Below are positions 1-8,467 of a DNA stretch of 54,215 bases, one piece after another. The translations under genes and the position numbers were made by a program. Positions within the stretch are counted from its first letter, which is position 1. Every line of letters begins with the position of its first letter. The notes below the pieces were generated by a model. It made no database searches. It saw only the letters and a program-made list of their open reading frames with translations, and was not told where the DNA came from. The stretch is from assembly GCA_902628525.1 (NCBI GenBank), contig CACOMZ010000001.1:205186-259400 (forward strand), read 5' to 3'. The stretch comes from an uncultured Pelagibacteraceae bacterium. GTDB lineage: Bacteria; Pseudomonadota; Alphaproteobacteria; Pelagibacterales; Pelagibacteraceae.

Positions 1-2
1 AA

Positions 3-767
3 ATTATAGAGGGTGGAAAAAGAATTTCCTACGGTGCAAGAGCATTAATTGAAGGTGGTTTTCAAAGTTTACCCAAAATGTTTATGCCTGGTGCCTTATT
101 AATTGGTTGTGATGCAGGTACCTTAAATATGCCAAAAATTAAGGGTTCTCATACTGCAATGAAAAGTGGAATAATTGCAGCTGAAACGATTGTTGAACAT
201 TTTAAAGAAAATAAAGAATTATCAGTCTTTGAAAGTAAATTAAAAGCAAGTTGGTTATATAAGGAATTATATGAAGCCAGAAATGTAAAACCAAGTTTTA
301 GCTGGGGGTTAATATTAGGAATAATATTTACTGGAATTGATCAAATATTATTTAGAGGAAAACTACCTTTTACCCTGAAACATAAGCATGCTGATCATGA
401 AACATTAAAGCCAGCAAATCAAATGCCTAAAATAGATTATCCAAAATATGATAATGTAATTACTTTTGATAAAACAAGTTCTGTTTACCTAACTGGTACT
501 AATCATGCTGATAATCAACCCGTTCATTTAAAACTTAAAGATCCAAATTTACCAATCAATTATACCCTTGAAAAATTTAACGAACCAGCTCAATTGTATT
601 GTCCAGCAGGCGTTTATGAAGTCCAAAAAGAAAATGACATAAATAAATTTGTAATTAATTCTCAAAATTGTATTCATTGTAAAACTTGTGACATTAAAGA
701 ACCTTCACAAAATATAACTTGGGTGACGCCAGAGGGTAGTGGTGGCCCAAGGTATGGAAATATGTGA
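3..767 (+). CDS. Electron transfer flavoprotein-ubiquinone oxidoreductase, C-terminal part (5' end outside window)
   Basis: Inner-membrane-associated FAD/4Fe-4S enzyme that passes electrons from ETF (fatty acid, amino acid and methylamine-type oxidations) to ubiquinone. The frame is open from base 3, so the gene starts upstream of the window; about 254 residues remain of a roughly 550-residue family. Visible are the conserved GGKRISYGARALIEGGFQS stretch, the GCDAGTLNMPKIKGSHTAMKSG FAD-region segment, and the C-terminal ferredoxin-like cluster with one Cys in CPAGVY and three in CIHCKTC, ending in the family's typical GGPRYGNM. It converges on the DUF2237 gene with one base between the stops. 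Identification is firm. Confidence 0.96.
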   Translation: MIEGGKRISYGARALIEGGFQSLPKMFMPGALLIGCDAGTLNMPKIKGSHTAMKSGIIAAETIVEHFKENKELSVFESKLKASWLYKELYEARNVKPSFSWGLILGIIFTGIDQILFRGKLPFTLKHKHADHETLKPANQMPKIDYPKYDNVITFDKTSSVYLTGTNHADNQPVHLKLKDPNLPINYTLEKFNEPAQLYCPAGVYEVQKENDINKFVINSQNCIHCKTCDIKEPSQNITWVTPEGSGGPRYGNM

Positions 768-768
768 T

Positions 769-1143
769 TTAAGATAAATCTATCGCGAATTTTTTAAGTG
801 TCTCGATAGGAATATGTTTTAAAGTATTTTTATGAGTTCTTTTAAGAAATATCGGACAACCTTTGCCTGCTTCAACTGCTTTAGCATACCAACTAGCACA
901 TACACACCAGCCATCTCCATCTTTTAAACCTGGAAATCCAAATTCTGGATGTGGTGTTATTAAATCATTGCCAGCATCTCTTAACCATTCCAAAAAATCT
1001 GTTGTTACTTTAGCGCAAACTGTATGAACGCCATGATCTTTTTCATCTGTATTACAACAACCATCACGAAACCAACCTGTTAAAGGATCATTTGAACAAT
1101 CTTCAAGATCTTCTCCTAGAACATTTTTTTGTTTTTCACTCAT
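769..1143 (-). CDS. DUF2237 family protein
   Basis: A 124-residue protein of the DUF2237 family, whose function is not established. Family hallmarks are visible: N-terminal NVLGEDLEDCS and DPLTGWFRDGCC, central HTVCAKVT, and the GDGWCVCASWYAKA segment, giving many conserved cysteines. Its ATG begins on the base directly after the hisI stop codon, so the two are probably co-transcribed and translationally coupled. The cysteine density would suit metal or redox chemistry, but that is inference only. Confidence 0.9.
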   Translation of the reverse strand: MSEKQKNVLGEDLEDCSNDPLTGWFRDGCCNTDEKDHGVHTVCAKVTTDFLEWLRDAGNDLITPHPEFGFPGLKDGDGWCVCASWYAKAVEAGKGCPIFLKRTHKNTLKHIPIETLKKFAIDLS

Positions 1144-1611
1144 CTAAATTTTTGTAGGATTTGGTTGGCCTTTATATACTTCGTCTGGGTTGAATTTTTT
1201 TTCTTTTTCAAGAAATTTCATTTCAACTTTTCTACCATTATCTATTGGTCCCATAGGGATTGATCTGTAAAAACACGATCTGTATCCAACATGGCAACTA
1301 GCACCTTCACCAATATCTACAGTTAACCATATAGAGTCTTGATCGTCATCTATTCTTATTTCTGTTACTTTTTGAATAAATCCACTTGTTTTACCTTTGT
1401 GCCAAATAGATTTTCTTGATCTGCTAAAATAATGTGCTTCTTTAGTTTCAATCGTCTTTTTAAGTGCCTCAACATTCATGAAACCATGCATTAAAATATC
1501 TTTAGTTTTTGAGCACATAGTAATGACTGGGATCAATCCATCATTATCAAATTTAGGCGAAAGAAGATTTCCTTCTTCAATTTCGTAGATATTTTCTCTT
1601 TTTTTGAACAT
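1144..1611 (-). CDS. hisI: Phosphoribosyl-AMP cyclohydrolase
   Basis: Third step of histidine synthesis: hydrolytic opening of the adenine ring of phosphoribosyl-AMP, cytoplasmic and Zn-dependent. The protein of 155 residues carries the signature MHGFMNVEAL, HYFSRSRKSIWHKGKTSG and ASCHVGYRSCFYR segments, with Cys residues expected to bind zinc. It is the stand-alone HisI form without a fused HisE, and has a C-terminal tail of about 35 residues as seen in alphaproteobacterial versions. It is transcribed divergently from folE across 76 bases and coupled to the DUF2237 gene. Confidence 0.96.
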   Translation of the reverse strand: MFKKRENIYEIEEGNLLSPKFDNDGLIPVITMCSKTKDILMHGFMNVEALKKTIETKEAHYFSRSRKSIWHKGKTSGFIQKVTEIRIDDDQDSIWLTVDIGEGASCHVGYRSCFYRSIPMGPIDNGRKVEMKFLEKEKKFNPDEVYKGQPNPTKI

Positions 1612-1687
1612 ACGGGGTGATTATGTAGCACATATATGAATATATTAAATATTTTTAAATTGAGGCAATTACTGTATAAAAACCGCT

Positions 1688-2308
1688 ATGAAATTAGAAA
1701 AAGATACAGTCAATAAAGAAATTAATCAAAAACAGGTTTCAGATAAAGAAGCGGAAGAAGCAATTAGAACAATATTATCTTGGATGGGTGAAGATCCTAA
1801 AAGAGAGGGATTATTAGAAACACCAAAAAGAGTTGTAAAAGCATTTAAAGAATATTTTCAAGGTTATGGAGAAGATGCAAAAAAAGTATTAGATAAAACT
1901 TTTGGCGACGTCGAGGGCTATAGCGATATGGTGGTTCAAAAAAATATTTCTGTACAAAGTCATTGTGAACATCATATGGCTCCAATTATAGGAAAGGCAC
2001 ATGTTGCTTATATACCAAATGAAAGAGTAGTAGGATTAAGTAAAATTGCGAGAGTTGTTGAAATATTTTCAAAAAGACTACAAACCCAAGAAAGACTAAC
2101 TGTACAAATTGCAAACTCTTTAATGGAAGCATTAGACGCCAAAGGCGTTGCTGTAACAATTGATTCAACTCACCAGTGTATGACAATGAGAGGAATTAAA
2201 AAAGAGCAAGCAACAACAGTAACAAATTTTTATTTAGGTCAATTTAAAGAAGATCTAAGTTATCAAAATAGATATTTACGATTTATCAGCACTACGTTAA
2301 AAGACTAA
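1688..2308 (+). CDS. folE: GTP cyclohydrolase I
   Basis: Converts GTP to 7,8-dihydroneopterin triphosphate, the first step of folate (and queuosine precursor) synthesis. The 206-residue protein has the catalytic core intact: SHCEHHMAPIIGKAHVAYIP with zinc-binding Cys and neighbouring His residues, GLSKIARVVEIFSKRLQTQE, and STHQCMTMRGI with the second zinc Cys. The N-terminal 25 residues are a lysine- and glutamate-rich extension common in this family. The stop overlaps a potential ATG of another frame; the next gene starts with GTG at 2310, one base after the folE stop. Confidence 0.97.
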   Translation: MKLEKDTVNKEINQKQVSDKEAEEAIRTILSWMGEDPKREGLLETPKRVVKAFKEYFQGYGEDAKKVLDKTFGDVEGYSDMVVQKNISVQSHCEHHMAPIIGKAHVAYIPNERVVGLSKIARVVEIFSKRLQTQERLTVQIANSLMEALDAKGVAVTIDSTHQCMTMRGIKKEQATTVTNFYLGQFKEDLSYQNRYLRFISTTLKD

Positions 2309-2309
2309 T

Positions 2310-3314
2310 GTGTCTAGTCAATTCAAAGCATTGATCCTTAATCAGGAAGGTGAAAACTTTAGTCGTGAAATAAAATTAATAGACAAAAGCTTCTTAAAAC
2401 ATGGTGATGTATTAGTAAAAGTTGAGTACTCCAGTCTAAACTACAAGGATGCTTTAATTCTCAAAAATGGTGCAAGGCTTGTTAAAGAATTCCCACATAT
2501 ACCTGGTATAGATTTTTCAGGTGTAGTTGAAGAGAGTGATAATAATAAATTTAAAAAAGGAGATGAGGTTATTTTAACTGGATGGAGAGTTGGTGAAATA
2601 TATTTTGGAGGCTATTCTCAATATGCAAAAGTAAATGGAGAATTTTTAGTCAAGAAACCTAAAAATATTTCATTAAAAGAAGCCATGATATTAGGCACTG
2701 CTGGATTTACTGCATTACAGTGTTCTTTCACGACAAAAACTACTAGGGAAGTACTATTGTTAGGAAATAAAGTTAACAATGTAATTGTGAGTGGTGCTTC
2801 TGGAGGAGTAGGAAGTATGGCTGTAATGATACTTAATAATCTTGGATGTGATGTCACTGCTGTTACAGGGAAAGATAATAACAGAGATTATTTGAAATCT
2901 ATTGGTGCTAAAAACGTTATAAATACTAGTGAATTGATGAAAGATTCAAGACCTTTGGATAAAGGATTATGGGATGGAGCTGTAGACACAGTTGGTGGAA
3001 AGGTTTTAGAAAATATATTGTCACAGACAAAGGATGGAGGAATAGTGTCTGCATGCGGAAACGCAGCAGATATTAAATTAAATACAACTGTAATGCCATT
3101 TATAATAAGAGGTGTAAAGCTTTGGGGTATAAACTCTGTAACAGCTTCAATAGCCAGAAGGCAATTTCTTTGGAGCGAGGCCTCTAAATTAATTAATTTT
3201 GAATTATTAAATAAGTCAGTCAAAGAAATAACTTTGGATGAGCTAAATAACATTTTTTCAAAAATGTTAAAAGGGGAGACAACAGGTAGATATATTGTAA
3301 ATCTGAATAAATAA
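2310..3314 (+). CDS. acuI: Acryloyl-CoA reductase-like quinone oxidoreductase (YhdH/AcuI family)
   Basis: Medium-chain dehydrogenase/reductase of the YhdH/YhfP branch; characterised members reduce toxic acryloyl-CoA to propionyl-CoA with NADPH, a step needed in DMSP catabolism. The 334 residues follow E. coli YhdH closely: SSLNYKDALILKNGARLVKEF near 40, PGIDFSGVV, the GTAGFTALQC segment, the nucleotide-binding SGASGGVGSMAV near residue 165, AVDTVGG, and TTVMPFIIRGVKLWGINS. The start is a GTG, one base after the folE stop; the ATG at 2308 is in a different, blocked frame. The stop overlaps the ATG of the LysR gene by one base (TAATG). Substrate is inferred from the family. Confidence 0.9.
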   Translation: MSSQFKALILNQEGENFSREIKLIDKSFLKHGDVLVKVEYSSLNYKDALILKNGARLVKEFPHIPGIDFSGVVEESDNNKFKKGDEVILTGWRVGEIYFGGYSQYAKVNGEFLVKKPKNISLKEAMILGTAGFTALQCSFTTKTTREVLLLGNKVNNVIVSGASGGVGSMAVMILNNLGCDVTAVTGKDNNRDYLKSIGAKNVINTSELMKDSRPLDKGLWDGAVDTVGGKVLENILSQTKDGGIVSACGNAADIKLNTTVMPFIIRGVKLWGINSVTASIARRQFLWSEASKLINFELLNKSVKEITLDELNNIFSKMLKGETTGRYIVNLNK

Positions 3315-4201
3315 TGGATTGGGATAAACTTAAAATTTTTCATGCAGTTGCAGAAGCAGGTAGTTTTACAAATGCTACTGTAAATCTAAACTTAAGTCAG
3401 TCAGCAATAAGTAGACAAATTCAATCACTTGAACAGGATTTAAATGTTCAATTGTTTGAAAGACATGCAAGAGGACTGACGCTTACTGAAAACGGTGAAT
3501 ATGTTTTCAAAACTGCTCATGAAGTAATTAGCAAACTAAAAGAAGTTGAAACATCTTTGGGCGATCAAAAAAATAAACCAACTGGTAAATTAACAATTAC
3601 TACAGTTAGAAGTTTTGGAACACATTGGTTAACTCCAAGGATACAGGAATTTATGAGATTAAATCCTGAAATTGAAATTGAATTAGTCTTTGATGATAAA
3701 GAATTAGATTTAAGTACTAGACAAGCTGATATCGGTATTTTTATGAGAAGACCAAAGCAGCTAAATTATATTCAAAAAAAATTAGTAGATATTAAATACT
3801 TTATATATGGCTCAAATAAATATTTAGAAAAAAACGGCATGCCAAAAACGCTTAATGATTTAAACAAACATAAATTTATTTCTTTTGGGAAGGGTGCACC
3901 ATCTCCTGTTTATAATCCTGATTGGGCATTAAAAATTGGGATGCATGATGGAAAAAAAAGAAAAACTATAATGAAAGTAAATAGCGTGATGGGACTACTT
4001 TTAGCAGTAGAATCTGGTGTTGGTTTGGCTGCACTGCCAGAATATTTAGTATCTAACTCAAACAGTATTATAAAGGTTCTACCAAAAGTTGAAGGTCCAA
4101 TTACAGAGGCGCATTTTGTATATCCCCAGTCATTAAAGAATACAGCAAGAGTTCAAGCTTTTAGAAATTTTCTGTTTAGTAAAATAGGCGACTGGAAATA
4201 A
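3314..4201 (+). CDS. LysR-family transcriptional regulator
   Basis: A 295-residue LysR-type regulator. The N-terminal winged helix-turn-helix is clear (FHAVAEAGSFTNATVNLNLS, SAISRQIQSLEQDLNVQLF, residues about 8-55), followed by a linker helix and the two-lobed effector-binding domain (about 90-290). Its start codon overlaps the stop of the acuI-like gene, so translation is coupled. LysR proteins usually control adjacent genes, but here it lies downstream of and co-directional with acuI rather than divergent, so its target cannot be read from layout. The effector is unknown. Confidence 0.93.
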   Translation: MDWDKLKIFHAVAEAGSFTNATVNLNLSQSAISRQIQSLEQDLNVQLFERHARGLTLTENGEYVFKTAHEVISKLKEVETSLGDQKNKPTGKLTITTVRSFGTHWLTPRIQEFMRLNPEIEIELVFDDKELDLSTRQADIGIFMRRPKQLNYIQKKLVDIKYFIYGSNKYLEKNGMPKTLNDLNKHKFISFGKGAPSPVYNPDWALKIGMHDGKKRKTIMKVNSVMGLLLAVESGVGLAALPEYLVSNSNSIIKVLPKVEGPITEAHFVYPQSLKNTARVQAFRNFLFSKIGDWK

Positions 4202-4250
4202 AGTCACTAAAATCCAATAAAATATGGGTTTTTATTTATTCTGCGACATT

Positions 4251-4291
4251 ATTGCGATTGATAATCATTCGCAATGAGAATAGTTCTCATT
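4251..4291 (+). promoter_or_regulatory. Two tandem Fur-box-like palindromes upstream of the iron-binding protein gene
   Basis: Bases 4251-4275 form a near-perfect 25-base palindrome centred on 4263: the outer arms ATTGCGA/TCGCAAT match perfectly and the core reads TGATAATCA; only one symmetric pair mismatches. The central 19 bases agree with the classical Fur box at 14 positions by eye. Bases 4273-4291 form a second palindrome, arms AATGAGAA and TTCTCATT around TAG, with the 7-1-7 shape of Fur half-sites. The two overlap by three bases with centres 19 bases apart. They sit 30-70 bases before the ATG at 4322 of an Fe3+-binding protein gene, so iron-dependent repression is likely. Confidence 0.8.
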
Positions 4292-4321
4292 CTCAAAATA
4301 ACGTTAATTTTAAGGATAAAC

Positions 4322-5350
4322 ATGAAAAAAATATCAATTTTAGCATTGATAATATCTTTATTTGTCTCAGCTTTTGCTGTTGCAAATGAAGTAAATATTT
4401 TTAATGCAAGACATTATAAGGCTGATGCTGAAATGTATGACAAATTTACAGCAGCTACAGGAATTAAAGTAAATTTAATTAATGGTAAATCAGGAGCCTT
4501 AGAAAAAAGAATAGCAGAAGAAGGAGCAGATTCTTCAGCTGATCTTTATATAACTGCAGACGCTGGAAGATGTGGCGCTATGGAAGCTAAAGGATTGCTT
4601 GAAGGTGGATTATCATCAAAAACAATCAGAGCATCTGTACCAAAAAACTTTAGAACAAATAAGTGGGTTGGAGTAGCAAAAAGAGCAAGAATTATTTATT
4701 ACTCACCTGAAAGAGTAAGTGGTGCAGAGTTGTCTGGTTTAACTTACGAAGGTTTAGCTGATCCAAAATGGAAAGGCAGAATAGTAATAAGAAAATCAAG
4801 TAACATTTACAATAAATCTCTTGTAGCTTCATTAATTGAAAATAATGGAAAAAAAGCTACAGCTGCTTGGGCTAAAGCTGTTGTTGCTAACATGGCAAGA
4901 GAACCAAAAGGTAATGATAGAGCTCAAATTATGGCAGTAGCAGCTGGTGAAGCTGATATAGCTGTAGCAAATACTTATTATTTAGCATTAATGCTATCAG
5001 GTAATAAAGGTGCAGAGCAACAAGAAGCTGCGAAAAAAGTTAAAGCTTTTTTCCCTAATCAGCAAGGCAGAGGAACACACATGAATATTAGCTGTGCTGC
5101 TTTAGTTAAAGGTGCGCCTAATAAAGCAAATGCTATTGCACTTGTTGACTTTTTATTATCACCAGAATCTCAGGAACACTTTACAAATAATACGTTTGAG
5201 TTTCCTATGATAGGTGGTGTTTCTCCAAGTCCATTAGTAGTAAATAATTTAGGGTTAGATTTCAAACAAGATCTAGCAACTAAAGTTTCTAGTTATGGAA
5301 AAAATCAAGCTGCTGCATTAGAGGTAATGACAGCTGCTGGTTGGAAGTAA
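4322..5350 (+). CDS. futA: Fe3+ ABC transporter substrate-binding protein
   Basis: Periplasmic ferric-iron binding protein of the FutA/FbpA/IdiA family, 342 residues. The start at 4322 was chosen because it gives a standard signal peptide (MKKISILALIISLFVSAFAVA, cleavage before NEVNIFN) and has TAAGGA six bases upstream; an upstream in-frame ATG at 4274 lies inside the Fur-like palindromes and adds an unlikely leader. Visible are the FNARHYKAD start of the mature protein, TADAGRCGAMEAKGLL, ARIIYYSPERV and the iron-binding tyrosine pair in ANTYYLALM. It is followed by a small ORF, a strong RNA hairpin, then the permease and ATPase genes. The exact paralogue name (futA or fbpA) is a convention. 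Confidence 0.93.
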   Translation: MKKISILALIISLFVSAFAVANEVNIFNARHYKADAEMYDKFTAATGIKVNLINGKSGALEKRIAEEGADSSADLYITADAGRCGAMEAKGLLEGGLSSKTIRASVPKNFRTNKWVGVAKRARIIYYSPERVSGAELSGLTYEGLADPKWKGRIVIRKSSNIYNKSLVASLIENNGKKATAAWAKAVVANMAREPKGNDRAQIMAVAAGEADIAVANTYYLALMLSGNKGAEQQEAAKKVKAFFPNQQGRGTHMNISCAALVKGAPNKANAIALVDFLLSPESQEHFTNNTFEFPMIGGVSPSPLVVNNLGLDFKQDLATKVSSYGKNQAAALEVMTAAGWK

Positions 5351-5357
5351 GAAACAA

Positions 5358-5543
5358 GTGAAAAAGAATTTATTTAATTTTAATTTAAGTAATTCTTCTG
5401 TTACGAGTGGCTCACTTGAGGGTCAGATAACATGTGGGCCTTGCTCGTCAGAAGTTGAAAAAATTAAAAGAAAAATAAATAATAGAAAATTATCAGAGAT
5501 TGAAAAAGAAGAGGCTCTAGACATCCTCACTCCTTTTAAATGA
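5358..5543 (+). CDS. Unknown 61-residue protein with a CGPC motif
   Basis: A short ORF starting at GTG 5358, seven bases after the futA stop, with no good ribosome site. The protein is unrecognised: an Asn/Ser-rich N-terminal part (LFNFNLSNSSVTSGSLEGQ), a CGPC motif near residue 27 and a charged, probably helical C-terminal part rich in Lys and Glu. There is no signal peptide or membrane segment. A CxxC pair could be redox-active or bind metal, which would suit its place in an iron-uptake operon, but that is speculation. Codon composition looks like that of its neighbours. It may alternatively be untranslated leader for the hairpin just after it. Confidence 0.5.
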   Translation: MKKNLFNFNLSNSSVTSGSLEGQITCGPCSSEVEKIKRKINNRKLSEIEKEEALDILTPFK

Positions 5544-5564
5544 TGATATATTTCTTTTTAGACG

Positions 5565-5622
5565 GTGCCCACGTCACTCTCCTTTAGGATTTTTACCCTT
5601 TCCTAAAAATTGTCGTGGGCAT
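5565..5622 (+). terminator. Nested RNA hairpin between futA and the permease gene (attenuator or processing element)
   Basis: An outer stem pairs TGCCCACG (5566-5573) with CGTGGGCA (5614-5621), extendable by one G-U pair, and an inner stem pairs TTTAGGA (5583-5589) with TCCTAAA (5601-5607) around an 11-base loop. This is far more GC-rich than its surroundings. There is no clean T-run after it, so it is not a textbook terminator; it could partially terminate, protect the upstream futA message from 3' decay, or be a structured regulatory RNA. The rest of the 230-base spacer (to 5773) is AT-rich and shows nothing else convincing except a TATAAT at 5755-5760. Confidence 0.6.
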
Positions 5623-5773
5623 TATTAAATTAAATAAAGTTTTTAATTTCTAATTTAGCTAATTCTCTCACGGTTTATAATTAAATCAATTATATTACTA
5701 AAATGCCCTATTTAAGTAATTTTTTCACAAATGTAGAGATATTATAAAATTACTTATAATATATTATTTATTC

Positions 5774-7402
5774 ATGTTTAAAAATTTGAACTTATGGTTT
5801 TTAATGTCTCTATTTGTATCAATTTCAGTTTTGATACCAATTTTAACAGTATCCTTTAGTTTTTTTGAAGATACATCAAATTATTATCAAGTTCTAAAAG
5901 ACACATTCCTTTTGGAATATATTTTTAATTCAGCAATTTTATTAATTTATGTTTTAATACTTACATTTTTAATAGGCACAACATCCGCATATCTTGTGTC
6001 ATTCTATGAATTTCCATTAAGTAATTTTTTTAAGTGGGCATTAATTTTATCTTTTGCTGTTCCACCATATATTTATGCTTACTCTTTAGTTGCATTTTTT
6101 GAAAATTACGGAACTCTTTTTACAATTCTAAAAAACTTATTTGGAGATGGTAATTATAACAAGCATATTCCTAAATTTGATGGGATGATTGGTGCAATAT
6201 TGTCATTATCATTTTCACTTTTCGCTTATGTCTACATTCTCTCTAGAGCTTCATTTTTATATCAATCACAAAATTTAATTGATTTAGGAAAAAGTCTTGG
6301 ATTCAGTAAATTTAAATCATTATATAAATTAATATTACCTGCGGCTCGCCCAGCAATTGTTGCTGGATTATCTCTGGTTGCTATGGAAACTTTAGCGGAG
6401 TTTGGAGCAGTTGATTTTTTTTCGGTAAATACTTTAACAACTGGTATTTATAATTCTTGGATTGCTTTTGACGATTTAGCTTTTGCCAATCGACTTTCAT
6501 TTTTTCTTCTATTATTTATTTTTGCAGTCTTTATTTTAGAAAATTTATCTAGAAAAAAAGCTAAATATCATTTGAATACTAAAGGAGGTTTTAAACAAAA
6601 AGAAAAAATTAAACTCAATGGAAAAAAGGCTTTTGGTGCATTTGCATTTTGTTTTTTAATATTATTTTTCAGTTTTTTATTTCCATTGAGCCAAATGTTA
6701 TATTGGACTTTAAAATTTCCTGAAAATTTTTATGATTTATCTATTATAACTCTTACACTAAATACTTTATACTTGGTGATATTATCGAGTTCATTTCTAA
6801 TCCTTTTTTCTTTAATATCTAATTATGGAAATAGAGTTTCTAAAAATAAAACATTGAACTTTCTATCTACTCTCTCAATTTCTGGATATGCTATTCCTGG
6901 AGTAATATTAGCTATAGCATTTATAACGTTTGTTGCTTGGTTTGATAATACATTTGTTAAAGCGTATGGTTTATTTTCTATTAAAAAAATATTTATTGGT
7001 TCTGTGTTAGGTTTAGTTCTTGTTTATTTTGTAAGGTTTTACTCTTTAGCGTTTAATGGAATTAAGTCAGGATACGAAAAAATTAATATTTCAGTTGATG
7101 AAAGTGCATATCTTCTTGGATATTCAAAAAGAAAGACTTTTTTAAATATCCATGTGCCCTTTTTAAGAAATTCTTTATTATTTGTAATTATATTAATATC
7201 ACTAGAAATTATTAGAGAATTACCGATAACGTTAATTTTAAGACCCTTTAACTTTGAAACTTTTGCAACAACTGCATATATCTCTGCCTCAGAGGATCTA
7301 TTGGAAGCTGCTGCAGTACCTTCTTTGTTTTTAATTTTAATTGCAACTGTGTTTATTATGCTTACATCTAAATATATATTAAGAATGTCCAATGAAGAAT
7401 AA
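5774..7402 (+). CDS. fbpB: Fe3+ ABC transporter permease (FbpB-type, fused double domain)
   Basis: Inner-membrane permease of the ferric iron importer, 542 residues, the expected length for the FbpB/SfuB type in which two six-helix halves are fused. The two coupling loops that contact the ATPase are visible: LIDLGKSLGFSKFKSLYKLILPAARPA in the first half (about residues 174-200) and SVDESAYLLGYSKRKTFLNIHVP in the second (about 438-460). Hydrophobic segments occur throughout. The ATG at 5774 lacks a Shine-Dalgarno. Its 3' end overlaps the ATPase start by 11 bases. Gene order with futA and the ATPase supports the iron assignment. Confidence 0.93.
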   Translation: MFKNLNLWFLMSLFVSISVLIPILTVSFSFFEDTSNYYQVLKDTFLLEYIFNSAILLIYVLILTFLIGTTSAYLVSFYEFPLSNFFKWALILSFAVPPYIYAYSLVAFFENYGTLFTILKNLFGDGNYNKHIPKFDGMIGAILSLSFSLFAYVYILSRASFLYQSQNLIDLGKSLGFSKFKSLYKLILPAARPAIVAGLSLVAMETLAEFGAVDFFSVNTLTTGIYNSWIAFDDLAFANRLSFFLLLFIFAVFILENLSRKKAKYHLNTKGGFKQKEKIKLNGKKAFGAFAFCFLILFFSFLFPLSQMLYWTLKFPENFYDLSIITLTLNTLYLVILSSSFLILFSLISNYGNRVSKNKTLNFLSTLSISGYAIPGVILAIAFITFVAWFDNTFVKAYGLFSIKKIFIGSVLGLVLVYFVRFYSLAFNGIKSGYEKINISVDESAYLLGYSKRKTFLNIHVPFLRNSLLFVIILISLEIIRELPITLILRPFNFETFATTAYISASEDLLEAAAVPSLFLILIATVFIMLTSKYILRMSNEE

Positions 7403-8453
7403 ATTTTTAGAAATAAAAAATGTAGATTTTAGTATAGGTGGCAAGGTAAAAGTTAAAAATGTATCTTTCTCTATAGAAAAAGAAGGTGATATAATTTGTC
7501 TTTTAGGACCATCGGGAATTGGAAAAACAACTATATTGAGAACTATTGCTGGTTTAGAAAAAATAGACAAAGGATCAATTGAATTAAACGGCAAACTAAT
7601 GTCTTCAAACAAAAAGCATGTTGAACCTGAGCATAGAAATATATCTCTTGCATTTCAAGAGAACAGTCTTTTCCCGCATTATTCTGTTAAAAAAAATATT
7701 TTACTTGGAGAAGAAAAAAACAAAAACAGGGTTAATAAAAAATTACATTTTAAGGATATTATAAAATTATTAGATATATCAAAAATATTAGAAAAATATC
7801 CACATGAAATTAGCGCTGGTGAGGCCCAGAGAGCCTCGCTTGCTAGATCCTTATTAACTCAACCTGATTTATTATTGTTAGATGAACCTTTATCAAATGT
7901 TGATCAAAGTTTTAAGGAAGAAATACAAGTTAGACTTAAGAAAATACTCAGTAAACTAAAAATTACAACAATCATAGTAACACACGATTCTTATGAGGCA
8001 TTTTATTTAGGTTCAAAATGTGGAATTATTTTAAAACAAAAACTCAAACAATTTGATGACCCTTATAAAGTTTATCATTTTCCTAATTCAATTGAAGTGG
8101 TAAATTTTTTAAATAGAGGCATATTAATTCCTGCAAAAGTTACTGGAGAAAACTCACTTGAAAATGATGATTTAGGGCTGATAGAAGGTAAATTTATAAA
8201 ATATCACCCTAAAGGATCAAACGTTCAGTTATTGTTACAGCCAGAAGATCTAGAGCATGATGATAATAGCAACCTTAAATTAGAGGTTGTTGATAGAAAA
8301 TTTAGAGGTACAAATTTTATATATACTCTTAAAACATTAAGCGAAAAACTTATTCCAGTGCTTGTAAATACACATCATCACGAAATTCATGAGATAAAGG
8401 ATAAGTTTGGAATAAAAAGACCTATTCGACTTGAGCATATAGTTTGCTTTTAG
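7392..8453 (+). CDS. fbpC: Fe3+ ABC transporter ATP-binding protein
   Basis: Cytoplasmic ATPase of the iron importer, 353 residues. Walker A is GPSGIGKTT (residues 39-47), the Q-loop is in LAFQENSLFPHYS, Walker B is LLLLDEPLSNVD and the H-loop is in IVTHDSYEA. The signature motif is altered from the usual LSGGQ to ISAGEAQRASLARSL, which keeps the central Gly and the following Gln one place later. A C-terminal TOBE-like regulatory region (about 240-353) is present. It overlaps the permease gene by 11 bases, so the two are translationally coupled; azlC follows after 14 bases. Confidence 0.94.
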   Translation: MKNKFLEIKNVDFSIGGKVKVKNVSFSIEKEGDIICLLGPSGIGKTTILRTIAGLEKIDKGSIELNGKLMSSNKKHVEPEHRNISLAFQENSLFPHYSVKKNILLGEEKNKNRVNKKLHFKDIIKLLDISKILEKYPHEISAGEAQRASLARSLLTQPDLLLLDEPLSNVDQSFKEEIQVRLKKILSKLKITTIIVTHDSYEAFYLGSKCGIILKQKLKQFDDPYKVYHFPNSIEVVNFLNRGILIPAKVTGENSLENDDLGLIEGKFIKYHPKGSNVQLLLQPEDLEHDDNSNLKLEVVDRKFRGTNFIYTLKTLSEKLIPVLVNTHHHEIHEIKDKFGIKRPIRLEHIVCF

Positions 8454-8467
8454 TAAAAGAAAAATAA

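Noticed and set aside
2888-3343. Antisense ORF under the acryloyl-CoA reductase gene
   Set aside because: No domain, no ribosome site and fully inside a firm gene.
4274-4321. Upstream in-frame ATG extension of the iron-binding protein
   Set aside because: It starts inside the palindromes, gives a leader before a standard signal peptide, and the ATG at 4322 has a TAAGGA ribosome site.
5676-5694. Interrupted palindrome TATAATT/AATTATA in the iron operon spacer
   Set aside because: Entirely A and T in a very AT-rich region, so likely chance.
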